A stretch of 49,317 nucleotides of DNA from CAMQVM01 sp044433365 (GCA_044433365.1 JAWXTR010000007.1:1-49317), one strand, 5' to 3'; positions 39,536 through 49,117 are shown, counted from the first letter of the stretch. The notes: generated by a model not told the origin, from the letters alone. Translations and numbers: made by a program.

Positions 39536-41971
39536 GAAGTAGTTAATCCCTCGACGGTTAAACATAATAAACCCAATATTTAGGGTAAAATAGTTACGAG
39601 ATATTGAGTCGTTCTCATATCGAGAAAAATTGAAACTCACTGGACCTACTGGCGACTGGTATACCGCCGAAGCCGATATTACGTAGTGTAATCTATCTTT
39701 TATATTGTTTAAGTTGTCTAGCTCTGTCAAAAGCAGATAACCTTCTCCTTTCAGATAAAGTTGGTCGTTCCATTTTATAATTGGTTTCAAACCAACAGCT
39801 GCAAAAGAGCTGCTATGATAATCCTCTATAAATAAAGTCTGAGAGTGTTCGGTAGGGTAGAAGCCTGGAGCAATTAGGTTTTGTGCATAGCTTGACGGGA
39901 AAGAGGGTAGAGTAGTGTAGATTGCCTCCAATGAGTAGCCTAACGCCAAATTTGAAGATATTTGGCGATAATCGTCTCTTAGAAACGAAACTCCATACCA
40001 ATATTTTTCACCCCTTATTGTAGTAGAAACAGAATCTCTATCGACACCAGCAGTATAGTTATTCTCGCCATAAGTTGCAAATGCCGAAATTGTCTGTTTT
40101 AGTCCACTAGTTGGATATACCCTATAATTTAAAGAGTTGCGAGAGAGTGCAACTTTTAGATTTGCATAATTATATACATTTTTATTTGGCTCGTCCATAA
40201 CCAAATATATATTTTGGTTATCGAACTTATAAGTGTCACTACCTACCGATAATCCAAATTCAATTTTTGACGAGCGGCTAGTCTCCATCCCAACCGAGCT
40301 ATTTGCGTAGACACCATTAAGACGTGAGTAGTCAAACACACGATTTCGAAACGAGAAACGCTGGTTGTTACCTCGTCCATAATCTTGAAAGGCGTAGTTT
40401 ATGGTGTTGTTTATATAATATGGTCGTTTTTTATCGTAAAAATTAAATCGAGCTTGATAATCCGCCGAAGAGTAGAAGTTGCCAAGATAGCCCGAAAGAG
40501 TGTGAATTGAGCTTCTACGCTTTAATTTACTATACTGCACACCCAAGTAGCCAGCATTAATATTGGAAGATGAAATATTGACTCCAAGCATAGTTTTTAG
40601 GCTCGAATTTATCACCATATTCATATTTATGGTAAAATAACCAGTTTCAGGGTTATAAGTTGCAGTAGGGAAATCTCCAGTAACCAATCCTCCCTCAATA
40701 ATCTTAAAATACTCCTCTTTAAACTCCTCAAATGTTATGGTTTCACCCTCTTTTAGCTTTAGTTGTTGTGCTACATATTGTGACTGCTCCTTAGTAAGCC
40801 CATCTACCTTAATGCTATCAATTAAAAACTGAGGTGTTCGCTCTTTAAACTTTAAACGTTTGAAGTCGACAACATATTTTGGTACTCTACGCACAATTCT
40901 GCTCTTTATACTATCCATCATAGCCATAGCATCTCTGTAGCCTAACTCCATCACATAGTCGGCACGAGAGTAGTCGAGCATACCAACATCTACATCTCTT
41001 GAAAGTTTTATCCCTAAAGAATCTGGTAGATTGTAGTTTGTTTTACTCATCGCTAAAAGTTCAATTTGTCCTGAAAAAGTGGTTGGATTAACCTTTCCAG
41101 TGGTGCATATTCCACCTATCATAATATCTGGGTCAAAATCTCGCTTCATATCCTCCCACGGAAAATTATTGAGGATTCCGCCATCAAACATCATCATGCT
41201 ATCTACAATAATTGGCTTGAATACTAGGGGAATAGCCATCGAAGAACGTACTGCCATACCCAAATCGCCCTCTTTCCAAAGATACTGTTTACGCTCTAAA
41301 ATATCGACAGAAACGCATCGAAATGGGACAAAAAGTGAGTCAAAATTTTGTCGTGCTCCATTGCTTGCAGGCGAGAAGTAGTCGAGCATAGCAATATCGA
41401 GTGGAACCGATGGAATAACGGAGCGAAACTGTTTTGCAACCCCTTTACTCCTCTCTCCTAAATCTATATCTGTATCACTATTCTCACCGTCTCCCTCTTT
41501 GCTTAGAGCCTGTTTAAGATTTACATCTAACGACAACATCGAACCATTCTGCTCAAGACGTTTGTAGTAATATTGATATTTGCTCTCCACCTTTCCTGAT
41601 AACCATAGCTCCACCTGACCAGAACGAAATATATCTTCCATCTGCTCAGGTGATAGTCCTGCTGCATACATTCCGGCAACAATTGCCCCCATCGAAGTTC
41701 CTGCAACATAATCTACTGGAATACCATTCTCTTCCAATGCCTTTAAAATCCCGATATGATAAAGCCCCTTTGCACCACCTCCACTAAGTACCACACCTAC
41801 AGATTGTGCCATCAAAAAATTAGTAGGGTAGAGGGCAGTATAAAGTGCTAAAATAAGAGAAAAAGCAATCATATTAAACCTCTTTAAAACTGAGCTTATC
41901 TTCACCTTTTTTCTTACTTTACTGTTGTTGTTTATGTTAATATCTATACTTCTATCACTCATATCTTGCAT
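39533..41971 (-). CDS. Patatin-like phospholipase with POTRA and outer-membrane barrel (PlpD-type)
   Basis: An 812-residue protein. A charged N-terminus and hydrophobic segment (about 34-55, ending LMAQ) form the export signal; Met34 (41872) is an alternative start. A patatin lipase domain (57-330) has the oxyanion loop GGGAKG (64-69), nucleophile Ser93 in GTSMG and catalytic Asp in FDGGILNNFP. A POTRA-like domain (about 385-450, IDSIKVDGLTKEQSQYV) and a C-terminal 16-strand-type barrel ending in Phe follow. This architecture matches PlpD-type proteins in which the barrel displays the lipase. It probably cleaves phospholipids at the cell surface or outer membrane. The stop codon lies in MITE copy 8. 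Confidence 0.9.
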   Translation of the reverse strand: MQDMSDRSIDININNNSKVRKKVKISSVLKRFNMIAFSLILALYTALYPTNFLMAQSVGVVLSGGGAKGLYHIGILKALEENGIPVDYVAGTSMGAIVAGMYAAGLSPEQMEDIFRSGQVELWLSGKVESKYQYYYKRLEQNGSMLSLDVNLKQALSKEGDGENSDTDIDLGERSKGVAKQFRSVIPSVPLDIAMLDYFSPASNGARQNFDSLFVPFRCVSVDILERKQYLWKEGDLGMAVRSSMAIPLVFKPIIVDSMMMFDGGILNNFPWEDMKRDFDPDIMIGGICTTGKVNPTTFSGQIELLAMSKTNYNLPDSLGIKLSRDVDVGMLDYSRADYVMELGYRDAMAMMDSIKSRIVRRVPKYVVDFKRLKFKERTPQFLIDSIKVDGLTKEQSQYVAQQLKLKEGETITFEEFKEEYFKIIEGGLVTGDFPTATYNPETGYFTINMNMVINSSLKTMLGVNISSSNINAGYLGVQYSKLKRRSSIHTLSGYLGNFYSSADYQARFNFYDKKRPYYINNTINYAFQDYGRGNNQRFSFRNRVFDYSRLNGVYANSSVGMETSRSSKIEFGLSVGSDTYKFDNQNIYLVMDEPNKNVYNYANLKVALSRNSLNYRVYPTSGLKQTISAFATYGENNYTAGVDRDSVSTTIRGEKYWYGVSFLRDDYRQISSNLALGYSLEAIYTTLPSFPSSYAQNLIAPGFYPTEHSQTLFIEDYHSSSFAAVGLKPIIKWNDQLYLKGEGYLLLTELDNLNNIKDRLHYVISASAVYQSPVGPVSFNFSRYENDSISRNYFTLNIGFIMFNRRGINYF

Positions 41972-42116
41972 TATTATTTTATGAGAACTTTAATAAAAAG
42001 TTGGTTTAAACCATCATAATTTTTATTTTAAAATAAAATGGCTATATTTGTAGGTTATAAAAAATAGTATGTAATTTTATGCCAATATTTTAATGAATTT
42101 TAAAATATTAAATTTT
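41972..42116. other. Divergent promoter region of the patatin and cyclophilin genes
   Basis: A TATATTTG (-7 type, plus strand) at 42043-42050 lies upstream of MITE copy 9 and may serve the cyclophilin gene, with a poor -33 region. I see no good minus-strand promoter for the patatin gene. No gene in the stretch. Confidence 0.35.
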
Positions 42117-42282
42117 TAAGTAGGGTAAAATAATTATTGGTGTATTTTTAATAGTGCTATTGGAGATGAGATTTTTTGCTATTGAATCTCAATATAGTGG
42201 TTCTATATTGAGATTTAATAGTGAAAAATATCGCTCCAAGAGTGCTATTAAGAATATGGCAATAATTGTTTTACACTACTTA
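42117..42282 (+). repeat. Family A palindromic MITE, copy 9 (arm-homogenised)
   Basis: 166 bp with terminal TA. The left arm reads GAATCTCAATATAG where the other copies read GAATCGAAAATATAG; the change makes it the exact complement of the right-arm segment CTATATTGAGATT, so the hairpin near the loop is perfect. Confidence 0.95.
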
Positions 42283-42300
42283 CAGTTATCTATTTTTAAA

Positions 42301-42344
42301 GGGTAGTTCTAAATTCTGTATTTTGAGAGATTTTAGAAGTTCCC
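42301..42344. repeat. Family D repeat, short copy
   Basis: GGGTAGTTCTAAATTCTGTA to GATTTTAGAAGTTCCC. It is the inverted form of the copy at 17423-17465, with the same CTGTATTTTGAGAGATTTTA core. Confidence 0.7.
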
Positions 42345-42386
42345 TAAAACTATCTTAGTATCATTAACGACAAATATAACAAGAAA

Positions 42387-43103
42387 ATGAGAAAATTAGT
42401 ATCAAAAACTTATATTATTTTAGCACTATCATTATTAAACGCTTGTAATCAAGAAGTTAAGGATGAGGTAAAAGTTGCCCATCTAAATACAAATTATGGA
42501 GATATAGAATTTGTATTACTTGACGAAACTCCACTCCACAAAGCGAACTTTATCGCACAAGTAGAAGATAGTCTTTACAGTAAGATGCTTTTCCATCGTG
42601 TAATCGAGAATTTTGTGATACAGGCAGGCAATCCACTTAGTAAAGGTTTGGCTGAAGATGCACCTCTTTATGACGATGGCGATGGTCCGATTGTAAAAAA
42701 AGAGATACTTCCTCAATTTCATCATATTCGTGGGGCTGTAGGTGCTGCACGTGAGGGCGACAATGTCAATCCTGAGCGCAACTCATCTTACTCTCACTTC
42801 TATATCGTTCATGGACTAAATAATGATATTCTTACCGACTCTATGATTAATCACGACGGTATGACTCCTCCAAGATTTGCCGAGGAGTTTCGCAAAAACG
42901 GTGGTACTCCTCATCTTGATGGTGCCTACACAATTTTTGGTTATGTGGTAGAGGGTATGAACACTGTAGATAGTATTGCAAAAGTTGCAACAGGTAGTGG
43001 CGATAGACCAATCAAAAATGTTGTTATTAATAGGGTAGATATTAAGAATGTAAAACGTTCTAAAATTGAGGATTTACAGATTTATAAATTCTTCAACGAG
43101 TAA
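42387..43103 (+). CDS. Cyclophilin-type peptidyl-prolyl isomerase lipoprotein
   Basis: A 238-residue lipoprotein (lipobox LLNAC, Cys20) with one cyclophilin domain: GDIEFVLLDETPLHKANFIAQ at the start, LFHRVIENFVIQAGNP (catalytic Arg region), FYIVHG, and DGAYTIFGYVVEGMNTVDSIA. It speeds proline isomerisation in proteins of the periplasm. It is 113 bp upstream of pheS with a family D repeat between, so an operon is possible but not certain. MITE copy 9 sits in its 5' region. Confidence 0.9.
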   Translation: MRKLVSKTYIILALSLLNACNQEVKDEVKVAHLNTNYGDIEFVLLDETPLHKANFIAQVEDSLYSKMLFHRVIENFVIQAGNPLSKGLAEDAPLYDDGDGPIVKKEILPQFHHIRGAVGAAREGDNVNPERNSSYSHFYIVHGLNNDILTDSMINHDGMTPPRFAEEFRKNGGTPHLDGAYTIFGYVVEGMNTVDSIAKVATGSGDRPIKNVVINRVDIKNVKRSKIEDLQIYKFFNE

Positions 43104-43161
43104 AATTTGCAGATAATTCCTACACTTTGTATAATACTCCAAAACCGAGAAAATAAACTAA

Positions 43162-43198
43162 AGGGAATTTCTAAAATCTTTCAAAATTTAGAACTCCC
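43162..43198. repeat. Family D repeat, short copy
   Basis: GGGAATTTCTAAAATC and AAAATTTAGAACTCCCC form a compact palindrome between the cyclophilin and pheS genes. Confidence 0.6.
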
Positions 43199-43216
43199 CA
43201 AAACAATAAATATAAA

Positions 43217-44242
43217 ATGAAAAACAGAATTGAAGATTTAATGCGCCGAGTAGAGGAGTTTACTCCAAAGGCAATGGCAGAAATCGAAGAATTTCGTATT
43301 AAAACATTAGGAAAAAAGGGCGAAATAACCCTTCTTTTCGAAGAATTTAAGACAGTTGCTCCAGAGGTGAAGCGTGAGGTAGGCAAGCATATAAATCAGC
43401 TTAAATCCAGCACTATCGCAAAGATTAATGAGCTTAAAGAGCTTATTGAAAATAGCTCAGAGTCAACTTTTTCGGACTATCTCGACTACACTCGTCCAGC
43501 TCTTAACGAAGAGATTGGCACACGTCATCCTATTTCTCTTGTTAAACAGCAAATTACCGATATTTTCGCTCGTCTTGGCTACACAATTGCCGATGGTCCT
43601 GAGATTGAGGATGATTGGCACGTATTTTCTGCTCTAAACTTCCCACCAGAGCATCCAGCACGTGATATGCAAGATACTTTCTTTATTGAGAAAAATCCTG
43701 ATATTCTTCTACGTACTCACACCTCTTCAATTCAAGTTCGCACAATGGAGAGCCAAAAACCTCCTATTCGTGTAGTTTGTCCAGGTCGTGTTTTCCGTAA
43801 TGAGGCTATCTCTTATCGTGCACACTGCATCTTCCATCAAGTAGAAGGTCTTTATATCGACGAAAACGTATCGTTTGCAGATATGAAGCAGACTATTCTT
43901 TACTTTGCTAAAGAGATGTTTGGCGAAAAGGCATCTATCCGTATGCGTCCATCATATTTTCCATTTACTGAGCCATCGGCTGAGGTAGATGTTTCGTGTA
44001 ATTTATGTGGTGGAAAGGGCTGTAATGTGTGTAAATATACTGGTTGGTTAGAAATTATGGGTTGCGGCATGGTTGATCCTAATGTGTTAATAGCAAGCGG
44101 TATAGACCCAGAAAAATATAGCGGTTTTGCGTTTGGTATGGGCGTTGAACGTATTACAATGCTAAAATATGGAGTTAAAGACCTTCGTCTTTACTTCGAA
44201 AACGACCTGCGCTTCTTACAACAATTCGAAGCTATCATATAA
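43217..44242 (+). CDS. pheS: Phenylalanyl-tRNA synthetase alpha subunit
   Basis: A 341-residue class II synthetase subunit, normal length. It has an N-terminal helical region (1-90, tRNA-binding coiled coil), then motif 2 (GRVFRNEAISYRAHCIFHQVEGL) and motif 3 (FAFGMGVERITML), with Phe-recognition residues in SYFPFTEPSAEVDV and a Cys cluster, CNLCGGKGCNVC. With PheT, which is not in the window, it charges tRNA-Phe. The separation of pheS from pheT is common in Bacteroidota. Confidence 0.96.
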   Translation: MKNRIEDLMRRVEEFTPKAMAEIEEFRIKTLGKKGEITLLFEEFKTVAPEVKREVGKHINQLKSSTIAKINELKELIENSSESTFSDYLDYTRPALNEEIGTRHPISLVKQQITDIFARLGYTIADGPEIEDDWHVFSALNFPPEHPARDMQDTFFIEKNPDILLRTHTSSIQVRTMESQKPPIRVVCPGRVFRNEAISYRAHCIFHQVEGLYIDENVSFADMKQTILYFAKEMFGEKASIRMRPSYFPFTEPSAEVDVSCNLCGGKGCNVCKYTGWLEIMGCGMVDPNVLIASGIDPEKYSGFAFGMGVERITMLKYGVKDLRLYFENDLRFLQQFEAII

Positions 44243-44286
44243 CGTATAACATACTGTTTATCAGTATATTACAACTCCTTTTTAGA

Positions 44287-45477
44287 TTGAAAATATTACC
44301 TTATACAGTCGCATTATTGCTAGTTTGTTCGGTTTGGACTAACAGTAGCTTTGCTCAAACGTCAGATCAGACCATAGAGCAGCTACAGTCGGAAATTGAC
44401 AAAGCGCAACGTGAGATTCAGCTCTCTCAACAGCTACTCTCTGCTAATAAAAATCAGCAGAAGAGTAGCCTTACCTCTTTGCAGCTAGTTCAATCCAATA
44501 TTCGTAACCGAAAAAAAATCGTGTCGAATCTTGACAATCAATTACGACTTATAAATAATGATATTAAGGGCAACAACAGTCGCATTAGTCAGCTATCGTC
44601 AAATCTTAAAACGCTAAAAAAAGATTATAGCTCTGCGGTTGTTAATAACTACAAAGATATTAAGCAGAATAATTTTCTGCTTTTTATCTTCTCTAGTGAG
44701 AGTTTTTACGATATGCAGCTACGTAGCAAATATCTCGAGCGTTTAGCCTCTATGTCGAGAGAGAAGCGTGACGAGATTGAGGCTACACAGGCTGAAATAA
44801 CACGCAAAAACTACGATTTAAAGAACAAACAGGAGCAAACCGAAAGAATACTTACTGAGAGAAATAGTGAGATTAAAACGCTTGCAAAAGATGAATCTGA
44901 GGGTAAAAAAATCTTATCATCGCTAAAATCGCAAGAGAAAAATATATCTTCAGATATTCAAAAAAACTCCTCTACCATTGCTAAACTTCAAAAGACTATT
45001 CAAGATATAATCGAGCAGGAGGCAATGCGCAAAGAGGGCGTTAGTGAAGAGATAAAAAAATTGGATATAAAACTATCCAACGTATTTAGCGAAAATAAGG
45101 GCAAATTTCCACCTCCAATTCGTGGTGTTATTACTCTTCCATTTGGTCTACAAAGCGACCCAATGCAGAGCAAGGTAAAGGTAAAAAACAATGGTGTTGA
45201 TATTACTACCTCTGAGACTACAGTCCGTTCAATTTTCGAAGGAGAGGTCGTAAAGGTCTTTTTCTTTCAGGGGGTGAACAACTCCGTAATGATTCGTCAC
45301 GGTCACTACTATACAGTCTACACAAATCTTGTAAAACTAAGGGTAAAGCAGGGCGACTATGTAGATAGCGGAGAGATGATAGGATCTCTCGATAAGAGTA
45401 ATCGTGAAAACACATCACACTTTGAGTTATGGCATGAAAAGAGTCCTCAAAATCCAGAGGTGTGGATTAACTTCTAA
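44287..45477 (+). CDS. EnvC-like murein hydrolase activator (degenerate M23/LytM)
   Basis: About 396 residues starting at TTG (44287): no in-frame ATG exists between the pheS end and the signal peptide, and the TTG start gives a complete one (ending FAQ, about residue 24). Residues 25-265 are a long coiled coil (SEIDKAQREIQLSQQLLS and so on), and 280-396 a LytM domain. The zinc ligands are incomplete: the usual HxGxDI is NNGVDI, and the HxH motif has one His (SHFELW). It therefore likely activates amidases at the septum rather than cutting peptidoglycan itself, as EnvC does in E. coli. A parS-like site follows it. Confidence 0.85.
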   Translation: MKILPYTVALLLVCSVWTNSSFAQTSDQTIEQLQSEIDKAQREIQLSQQLLSANKNQQKSSLTSLQLVQSNIRNRKKIVSNLDNQLRLINNDIKGNNSRISQLSSNLKTLKKDYSSAVVNNYKDIKQNNFLLFIFSSESFYDMQLRSKYLERLASMSREKRDEIEATQAEITRKNYDLKNKQEQTERILTERNSEIKTLAKDESEGKKILSSLKSQEKNISSDIQKNSSTIAKLQKTIQDIIEQEAMRKEGVSEEIKKLDIKLSNVFSENKGKFPPPIRGVITLPFGLQSDPMQSKVKVKNNGVDITTSETTVRSIFEGEVVKVFFFQGVNNSVMIRHGHYYTVYTNLVKLRVKQGDYVDSGEMIGSLDKSNRENTSHFELWHEKSPQNPEVWINF

Positions 45478-45531
45478 TTCGTAATTTCTAATTTATAGTT
45501 TATAATTTATAATTCATAATTTATACAAGGT

Positions 45532-45547
45532 TGTTCCACGTGGAACA
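45532..45547. other. parS-like ParB-binding site 1
   Basis: TGTTCCACGTGGAACA is a perfect 16-bp palindrome, extended to 18 by flanking T/A. It agrees with the widely conserved parS consensus (TGTTnCACGTGnAACA). It lies in the gap between the envC-like and ybeY genes. ParB would load here and spread, marking the origin region for segregation. Confidence 0.8.
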
Positions 45548-45565
45548 ACCAATAATTTTATAAAA

Positions 45566-45994
45566 ATGGCAATATCATTTTCAACATTAGATTGCGATTT
45601 TTCGTGCAAAAACCGCCGAAAAATCGCCTCTTTTTTAAAATCAATAATAGTAGAGGCAGGATGTAAAGTTGGCGATATTTCAGTTGTTTTCTGCTCAGAT
45701 GAGCAGATTCTTGAAACCAATCGCACCTACCTTCAGCACGACTACTTTACAGATATAATCACCTTCGATTATTGTGAGGGTGGAGTAGTATCGGGCGACT
45801 TAATAATAAGCATCGATACAGTAAAAAATAACAGTGAGACTTTTAACGTTAGTTTTATAGATGAGCTTCATCGTGTAATAATTCATGGCGTGCTTCATCT
45901 TCTTGGTCAAGGCGACAAGAGCAAAAATGATGCTAAAGAGATGCGCCGAAAAGAGGATTTAAACCTTGAAAAACTGGCTAAACATTTAGGGTAA
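45566..45994 (+). CDS. ybeY: Endoribonuclease YbeY (rRNA maturation)
   Basis: A 142-residue metalloprotein for 16S rRNA 3'-end maturation and ribosome quality control. It contains NRTYLQHDYFTDIITFDY and GDLIISIDTV; the metal site HGVLHLLG has His107 and His111, but the third His of the usual GxDH is replaced (GQGDKS, Asp117). As I recall, this substitution is usual in Bacteroidota YbeY. The start codon lies 18 bp after the parS-like site. Confidence 0.9.
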   Translation: MAISFSTLDCDFSCKNRRKIASFLKSIIVEAGCKVGDISVVFCSDEQILETNRTYLQHDYFTDIITFDYCEGGVVSGDLIISIDTVKNNSETFNVSFIDELHRVIIHGVLHLLGQGDKSKNDAKEMRRKEDLNLEKLAKHLG

Positions 45995-46205
45995 TTTTAA
46001 GGGAACTTCTAAATTCAGAAAGATAGATTTTACAAGTTCGCTACAGATACAAAAAGCTTCTACAGCTCTGGAAACTCAATATCTTTTATAAACTCAATAG
46101 TTTAAAATTCAGTTTTGATAATTTCTATAATTTTCAAAATATCAAATATAGAGCCTGTAGCGCATATTTCAACAAGAACAAATTATTAATTTACAATAAT
46201 CATCA

Positions 46206-48077
46206 ATGAGAACAGAATACGATATAATTGTAGTAGGCGCAGGGCACGCAGGATGTGAAGCTGCTGCTGCTGCTGCAAAGATGGGTTCGACAACACTGCT
46301 CGTAACGATGGATATGACCAAAATGGCGCATATGTCGTGCAACCCTGCAATTGGTGGGGTAGCTAAGGGTCAGATAGTACGTGAAATTGATGCGTTAGGC
46401 GGATATATGGGGATTATTACCGACCTCTCTACAATCCAATTTCGCATGCTAAACCTATCGAAGGGTGCCGCTATGTGGTCGCCTCGTGCACAGTGCGACA
46501 AGAACCAATTTTCACTTCTTTGGCGAGAAAAACTAGAGCAAACCGATAATCTATTTATATGGCAAGATGAGGCGGTGAGCCTAATAATAGAGGATGAAAA
46601 GGTGTGTGGTATTGTTACTCGATTAGGAGTTGAATTTAATGCAAAATCGGTAATTCTTACAAACGGAACTTTTTTAAATGGTAAAATACACGTGGGACGT
46701 TCACAAACTGTTGGAGGACGTTCGGGCGATATGGCATCGGTTGGAATAAGCGATCAACTGCTAGAACGTGGTTTTACAGTTGGGAGAATGAAAACTGGAA
46801 CACCTGCTAGAATTGATGGAAAAACTATAAATTTCTCGGTTATGACTGAGCAAGCTGGTGACGAAAAGCCCTCTAAATTCTCATACCTAAAAGAGATTAA
46901 ACCTGTCGAAAATCAAATGCCATGTTTCACCATTTTTAGCTCAAAAGAGGTACACGACACGCTTCGCACTGGCTTTGCCGACTCTCCGCTATTTAATGGC
47001 ATTATACAGGGCGTAGGGCCTCGCTATTGCCCAAGCATAGAGGACAAACTTCGCACCTTTGCCGACAAACAGGAGCATCAGCTGTTCCTTGAGCCTGAGG
47101 GGCGAGATACCACAGAATACTATCTAAACGGATTCTCATCTTCACTGCCATGGAAAGTGCAATTTGCCGCACTAAATCAAATTAAAGGGCTGGAAGATGC
47201 ACACTTTTTCCGCCCTGGATATGCTATAGAATACGACTATTTCCAGCCTACACAGCTTCGACATACATTGGAGACTAAGAGGGTAGAGAACCTCTATTTT
47301 GCAGGTCAAATCAACGGTACAACAGGCTATGAAGAGGCTGCAGCACAAGGATTGATTGCAGCTATCAACGCACATCAAAAAAACAACTCTCTCGACGAAT
47401 TTGTACTACGTAGAGATGAAGCATATATCGGGGTTTTAATCGACGATTTAGTAACAAAAGGGGTAGATGAACCATATCGAATGTTTACAAGTCGTGCCGA
47501 ACATCGCATACTGCTACGTGGTGATAATGCTGATTTACGCCTAACAAAAAAGGGTTATGATATAGGATTGGCTGATGAAAATCGTTTCAATCAATTCACC
47601 GAAAAGGTCGAAAAAATAGAAATTCTTCACGATTTTATCAAAAATTTCTCAATCGATCCTACTGTTATTAATCCCTATCTTAGCGAAATTGGATCCGCCT
47701 TACTTCCTCAAAAACGTAAGTTGATAGATTTAATTTTGCGAAACGAGATTAAAGTTGCAAATTTAATTTGCAATATTCCTGAACTATCAGAGTGCGTAGA
47801 GCAGAACAAAATTGACGATACAGCAGTAGAGGAGGTGGAGATTATTATTAAATATAGTGGTTATATCGAACGTGAAAAGGTGATTGCCGAGAAGTTATCA
47901 CGACTTGAAAATATCCGTATAAATCCTGATATCGACTACAGCCAATTTAAATCAATAACGATCGAAGCACGCCAAAAGCTATCTCGTATTCGTCCTTCGA
48001 CAATAGGTCAAGCTTCGAGAATACCTGGTGTTTCGCCATCTGATATTAATGTTCTTTTGGTCTATTTTGGCAGGTAG
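46206..48077 (+). CDS. mnmG: tRNA uridine-5-carboxymethylaminomethyl modification enzyme MnmG
   Basis: A 623-residue FAD protein, full length. With MnmE (not in the window) it modifies the wobble uridine of several tRNAs. Features: dinucleotide-binding GAGHAGCEAAAAAAKMG near the N-terminus, CNPAIGG with its conserved Cys, GTFLNGKIHVG, GTGTP-type KTGTPARID, GTTGYEEAAAQG, FTSRAEHRILLRGDNADLRL, and a C-terminal helical domain for tRNA binding. In many bacteria mnmG lies near oriC and parAB; the two parS-like sites around it fit that. The 211-bp gap before it contains part of a family D motif. Confidence 0.96.
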   Translation: MRTEYDIIVVGAGHAGCEAAAAAAKMGSTTLLVTMDMTKMAHMSCNPAIGGVAKGQIVREIDALGGYMGIITDLSTIQFRMLNLSKGAAMWSPRAQCDKNQFSLLWREKLEQTDNLFIWQDEAVSLIIEDEKVCGIVTRLGVEFNAKSVILTNGTFLNGKIHVGRSQTVGGRSGDMASVGISDQLLERGFTVGRMKTGTPARIDGKTINFSVMTEQAGDEKPSKFSYLKEIKPVENQMPCFTIFSSKEVHDTLRTGFADSPLFNGIIQGVGPRYCPSIEDKLRTFADKQEHQLFLEPEGRDTTEYYLNGFSSSLPWKVQFAALNQIKGLEDAHFFRPGYAIEYDYFQPTQLRHTLETKRVENLYFAGQINGTTGYEEAAAQGLIAAINAHQKNNSLDEFVLRRDEAYIGVLIDDLVTKGVDEPYRMFTSRAEHRILLRGDNADLRLTKKGYDIGLADENRFNQFTEKVEKIEILHDFIKNFSIDPTVINPYLSEIGSALLPQKRKLIDLILRNEIKVANLICNIPELSECVEQNKIDDTAVEEVEIIIKYSGYIEREKVIAEKLSRLENIRINPDIDYSQFKSITIEARQKLSRIRPSTIGQASRIPGVSPSDINVLLVYFGR

Positions 48078-48121
48078 TTTAATTCAATTCATAATTCGGG
48101 ATTGGACAATAGATTTTAGAC

Positions 48122-48137
48122 TGTTCCACGTGGAACA
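48122..48137. other. parS-like ParB-binding site 2
   Basis: TGTTCCACGTGGAACA, identical to site 1, 45 bp after the mnmG stop codon in the gap to the lysE-like gene. Two perfect copies 2.6 kb apart in intergenic DNA make a chance match unlikely. Confidence 0.8.
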
Positions 48138-48215
48138 AATATTTTCTTCTGATTTGCGCCGATAATGACTCGCAATCATTATCGGCGTTAATTATATCTT
48201 TAAAAATTATCCGCA

Positions 48216-48872
48216 ATGCAACTACTTAAATTCGCAATAATATGGTTTTCGCTAACCATTATGCCAGGGCCAGACATGATATTTGTCATCACAGAAAGTA
48301 TAAAAAACGGTGCACGCAATGGTATTAAAATAGCTATGGGATTGTGCTCAGGATTGGCATTTCACTCGCTCGTTGTTCTTACAGGATTTGGACTTGTCGT
48401 CTCAAAATTTCCTGCAATTACAAATACCATTAAATATATCGGGGCAGCATATTTGATCTACATAGGGGTAAAATCATTCCTATCTACATTTAAAAGAAAA
48501 AATAATGAGTCAGAAAACACAGAAGGGAGTAGTGCTCAAAATAAAATTGAATCAAAGAATTTGGAGTACAATCCCTACACGAGAGGAATTATAATGAATA
48601 TCACAAATCCAAAACTCTTGATTTTTTTCCTATCTTTCCTCCCTCAATTTGTCAACCTAGAACAGAACACATGGGTCGACTCAATATTAATTTTTCTATT
48701 ATTGGTAGGAATTGCACTACCAACCTTCTCAATTGTGGCAATTTTTTCCTCAAAAATTTCACGATATTTCAAACGAAGTGGACAAGTGGGCGCAAATACT
48801 CAAAAATTTCTTGCATTTTTAGAATTATCCATATATTTATTCATTGCAGGTGGAATAATTTTCTCTAAATAA
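48216..48872 (+). CDS. LysE/RhtB-family amino-acid exporter
   Basis: A 218-residue inner-membrane protein with about six membrane segments. The family signature is at the start (IIWFSLTIMPGPDMIFVITES), followed by GARNGIKIAMGLCSGLAFHSLVV and YIGAAYLIYIGVKSF. A polar cytoplasmic loop (about 95-120) and NPKLLIFFLSFLPQFV follow. It probably exports amino acids or related metabolites; the substrate is not readable. Confidence 0.88.
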   Translation: MQLLKFAIIWFSLTIMPGPDMIFVITESIKNGARNGIKIAMGLCSGLAFHSLVVLTGFGLVVSKFPAITNTIKYIGAAYLIYIGVKSFLSTFKRKNNESENTEGSSAQNKIESKNLEYNPYTRGIIMNITNPKLLIFFLSFLPQFVNLEQNTWVDSILIFLLLVGIALPTFSIVAIFSSKISRYFKRSGQVGANTQKFLAFLELSIYLFIAGGIIFSK

Positions 48873-48986
48873 TTGAATTTCAAATAGTTATATTTATATG
48901 AAATTTTTCAAGTATCTGGCATGAAAAATGCAAAAAAACTTTAAAAGAGAGAAAATAAAAAATATTTAAAAAAAGTTACGAAAAAG

Positions 48987-49017
48987 TTTGGAAGTTAAGA
49001 AAAAAGCATTACCTTTG
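48987..49017 (+). promoter_or_regulatory. Promoter of the initiator tRNA gene
   Basis: TTTG (48987-48990), 19-nt spacer, TACCTTTG (49010-49017): an exact Bacteroidota consensus. The start would fall near 49024, about 10 nt before the tRNA. Confidence 0.75.
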
Positions 49018-49033
49018 CACCATCAAACAATAC

Positions 49034-49106
49034 CGCGGAGTGGAGCAGTTGGCAGCTCGTTGGGCTCATAACCCAAAGGTCAGAGGTTCGAGTCCTCTCT
49101 CCGCTA
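49034..49106 (+). tRNA. Initiator tRNA-Met (CAT anticodon)
   Basis: A 73-nt cloverleaf: acceptor CGCGGAG/CTCCGCT with a C-U mismatch at the first pair, D arm GAGCAGTTGGCAGCTC, anticodon arm TTGGG-CTCATAA-CCCAA, and T arm AGAGG-TTCGAGT-CCTCT. The unpaired first position and three consecutive G-C pairs in the anticodon stem identify the initiator (fMet) tRNA. CCA is not encoded. Confidence 0.93.
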
Positions 49107-49117
49107 CTAATCGTAGC

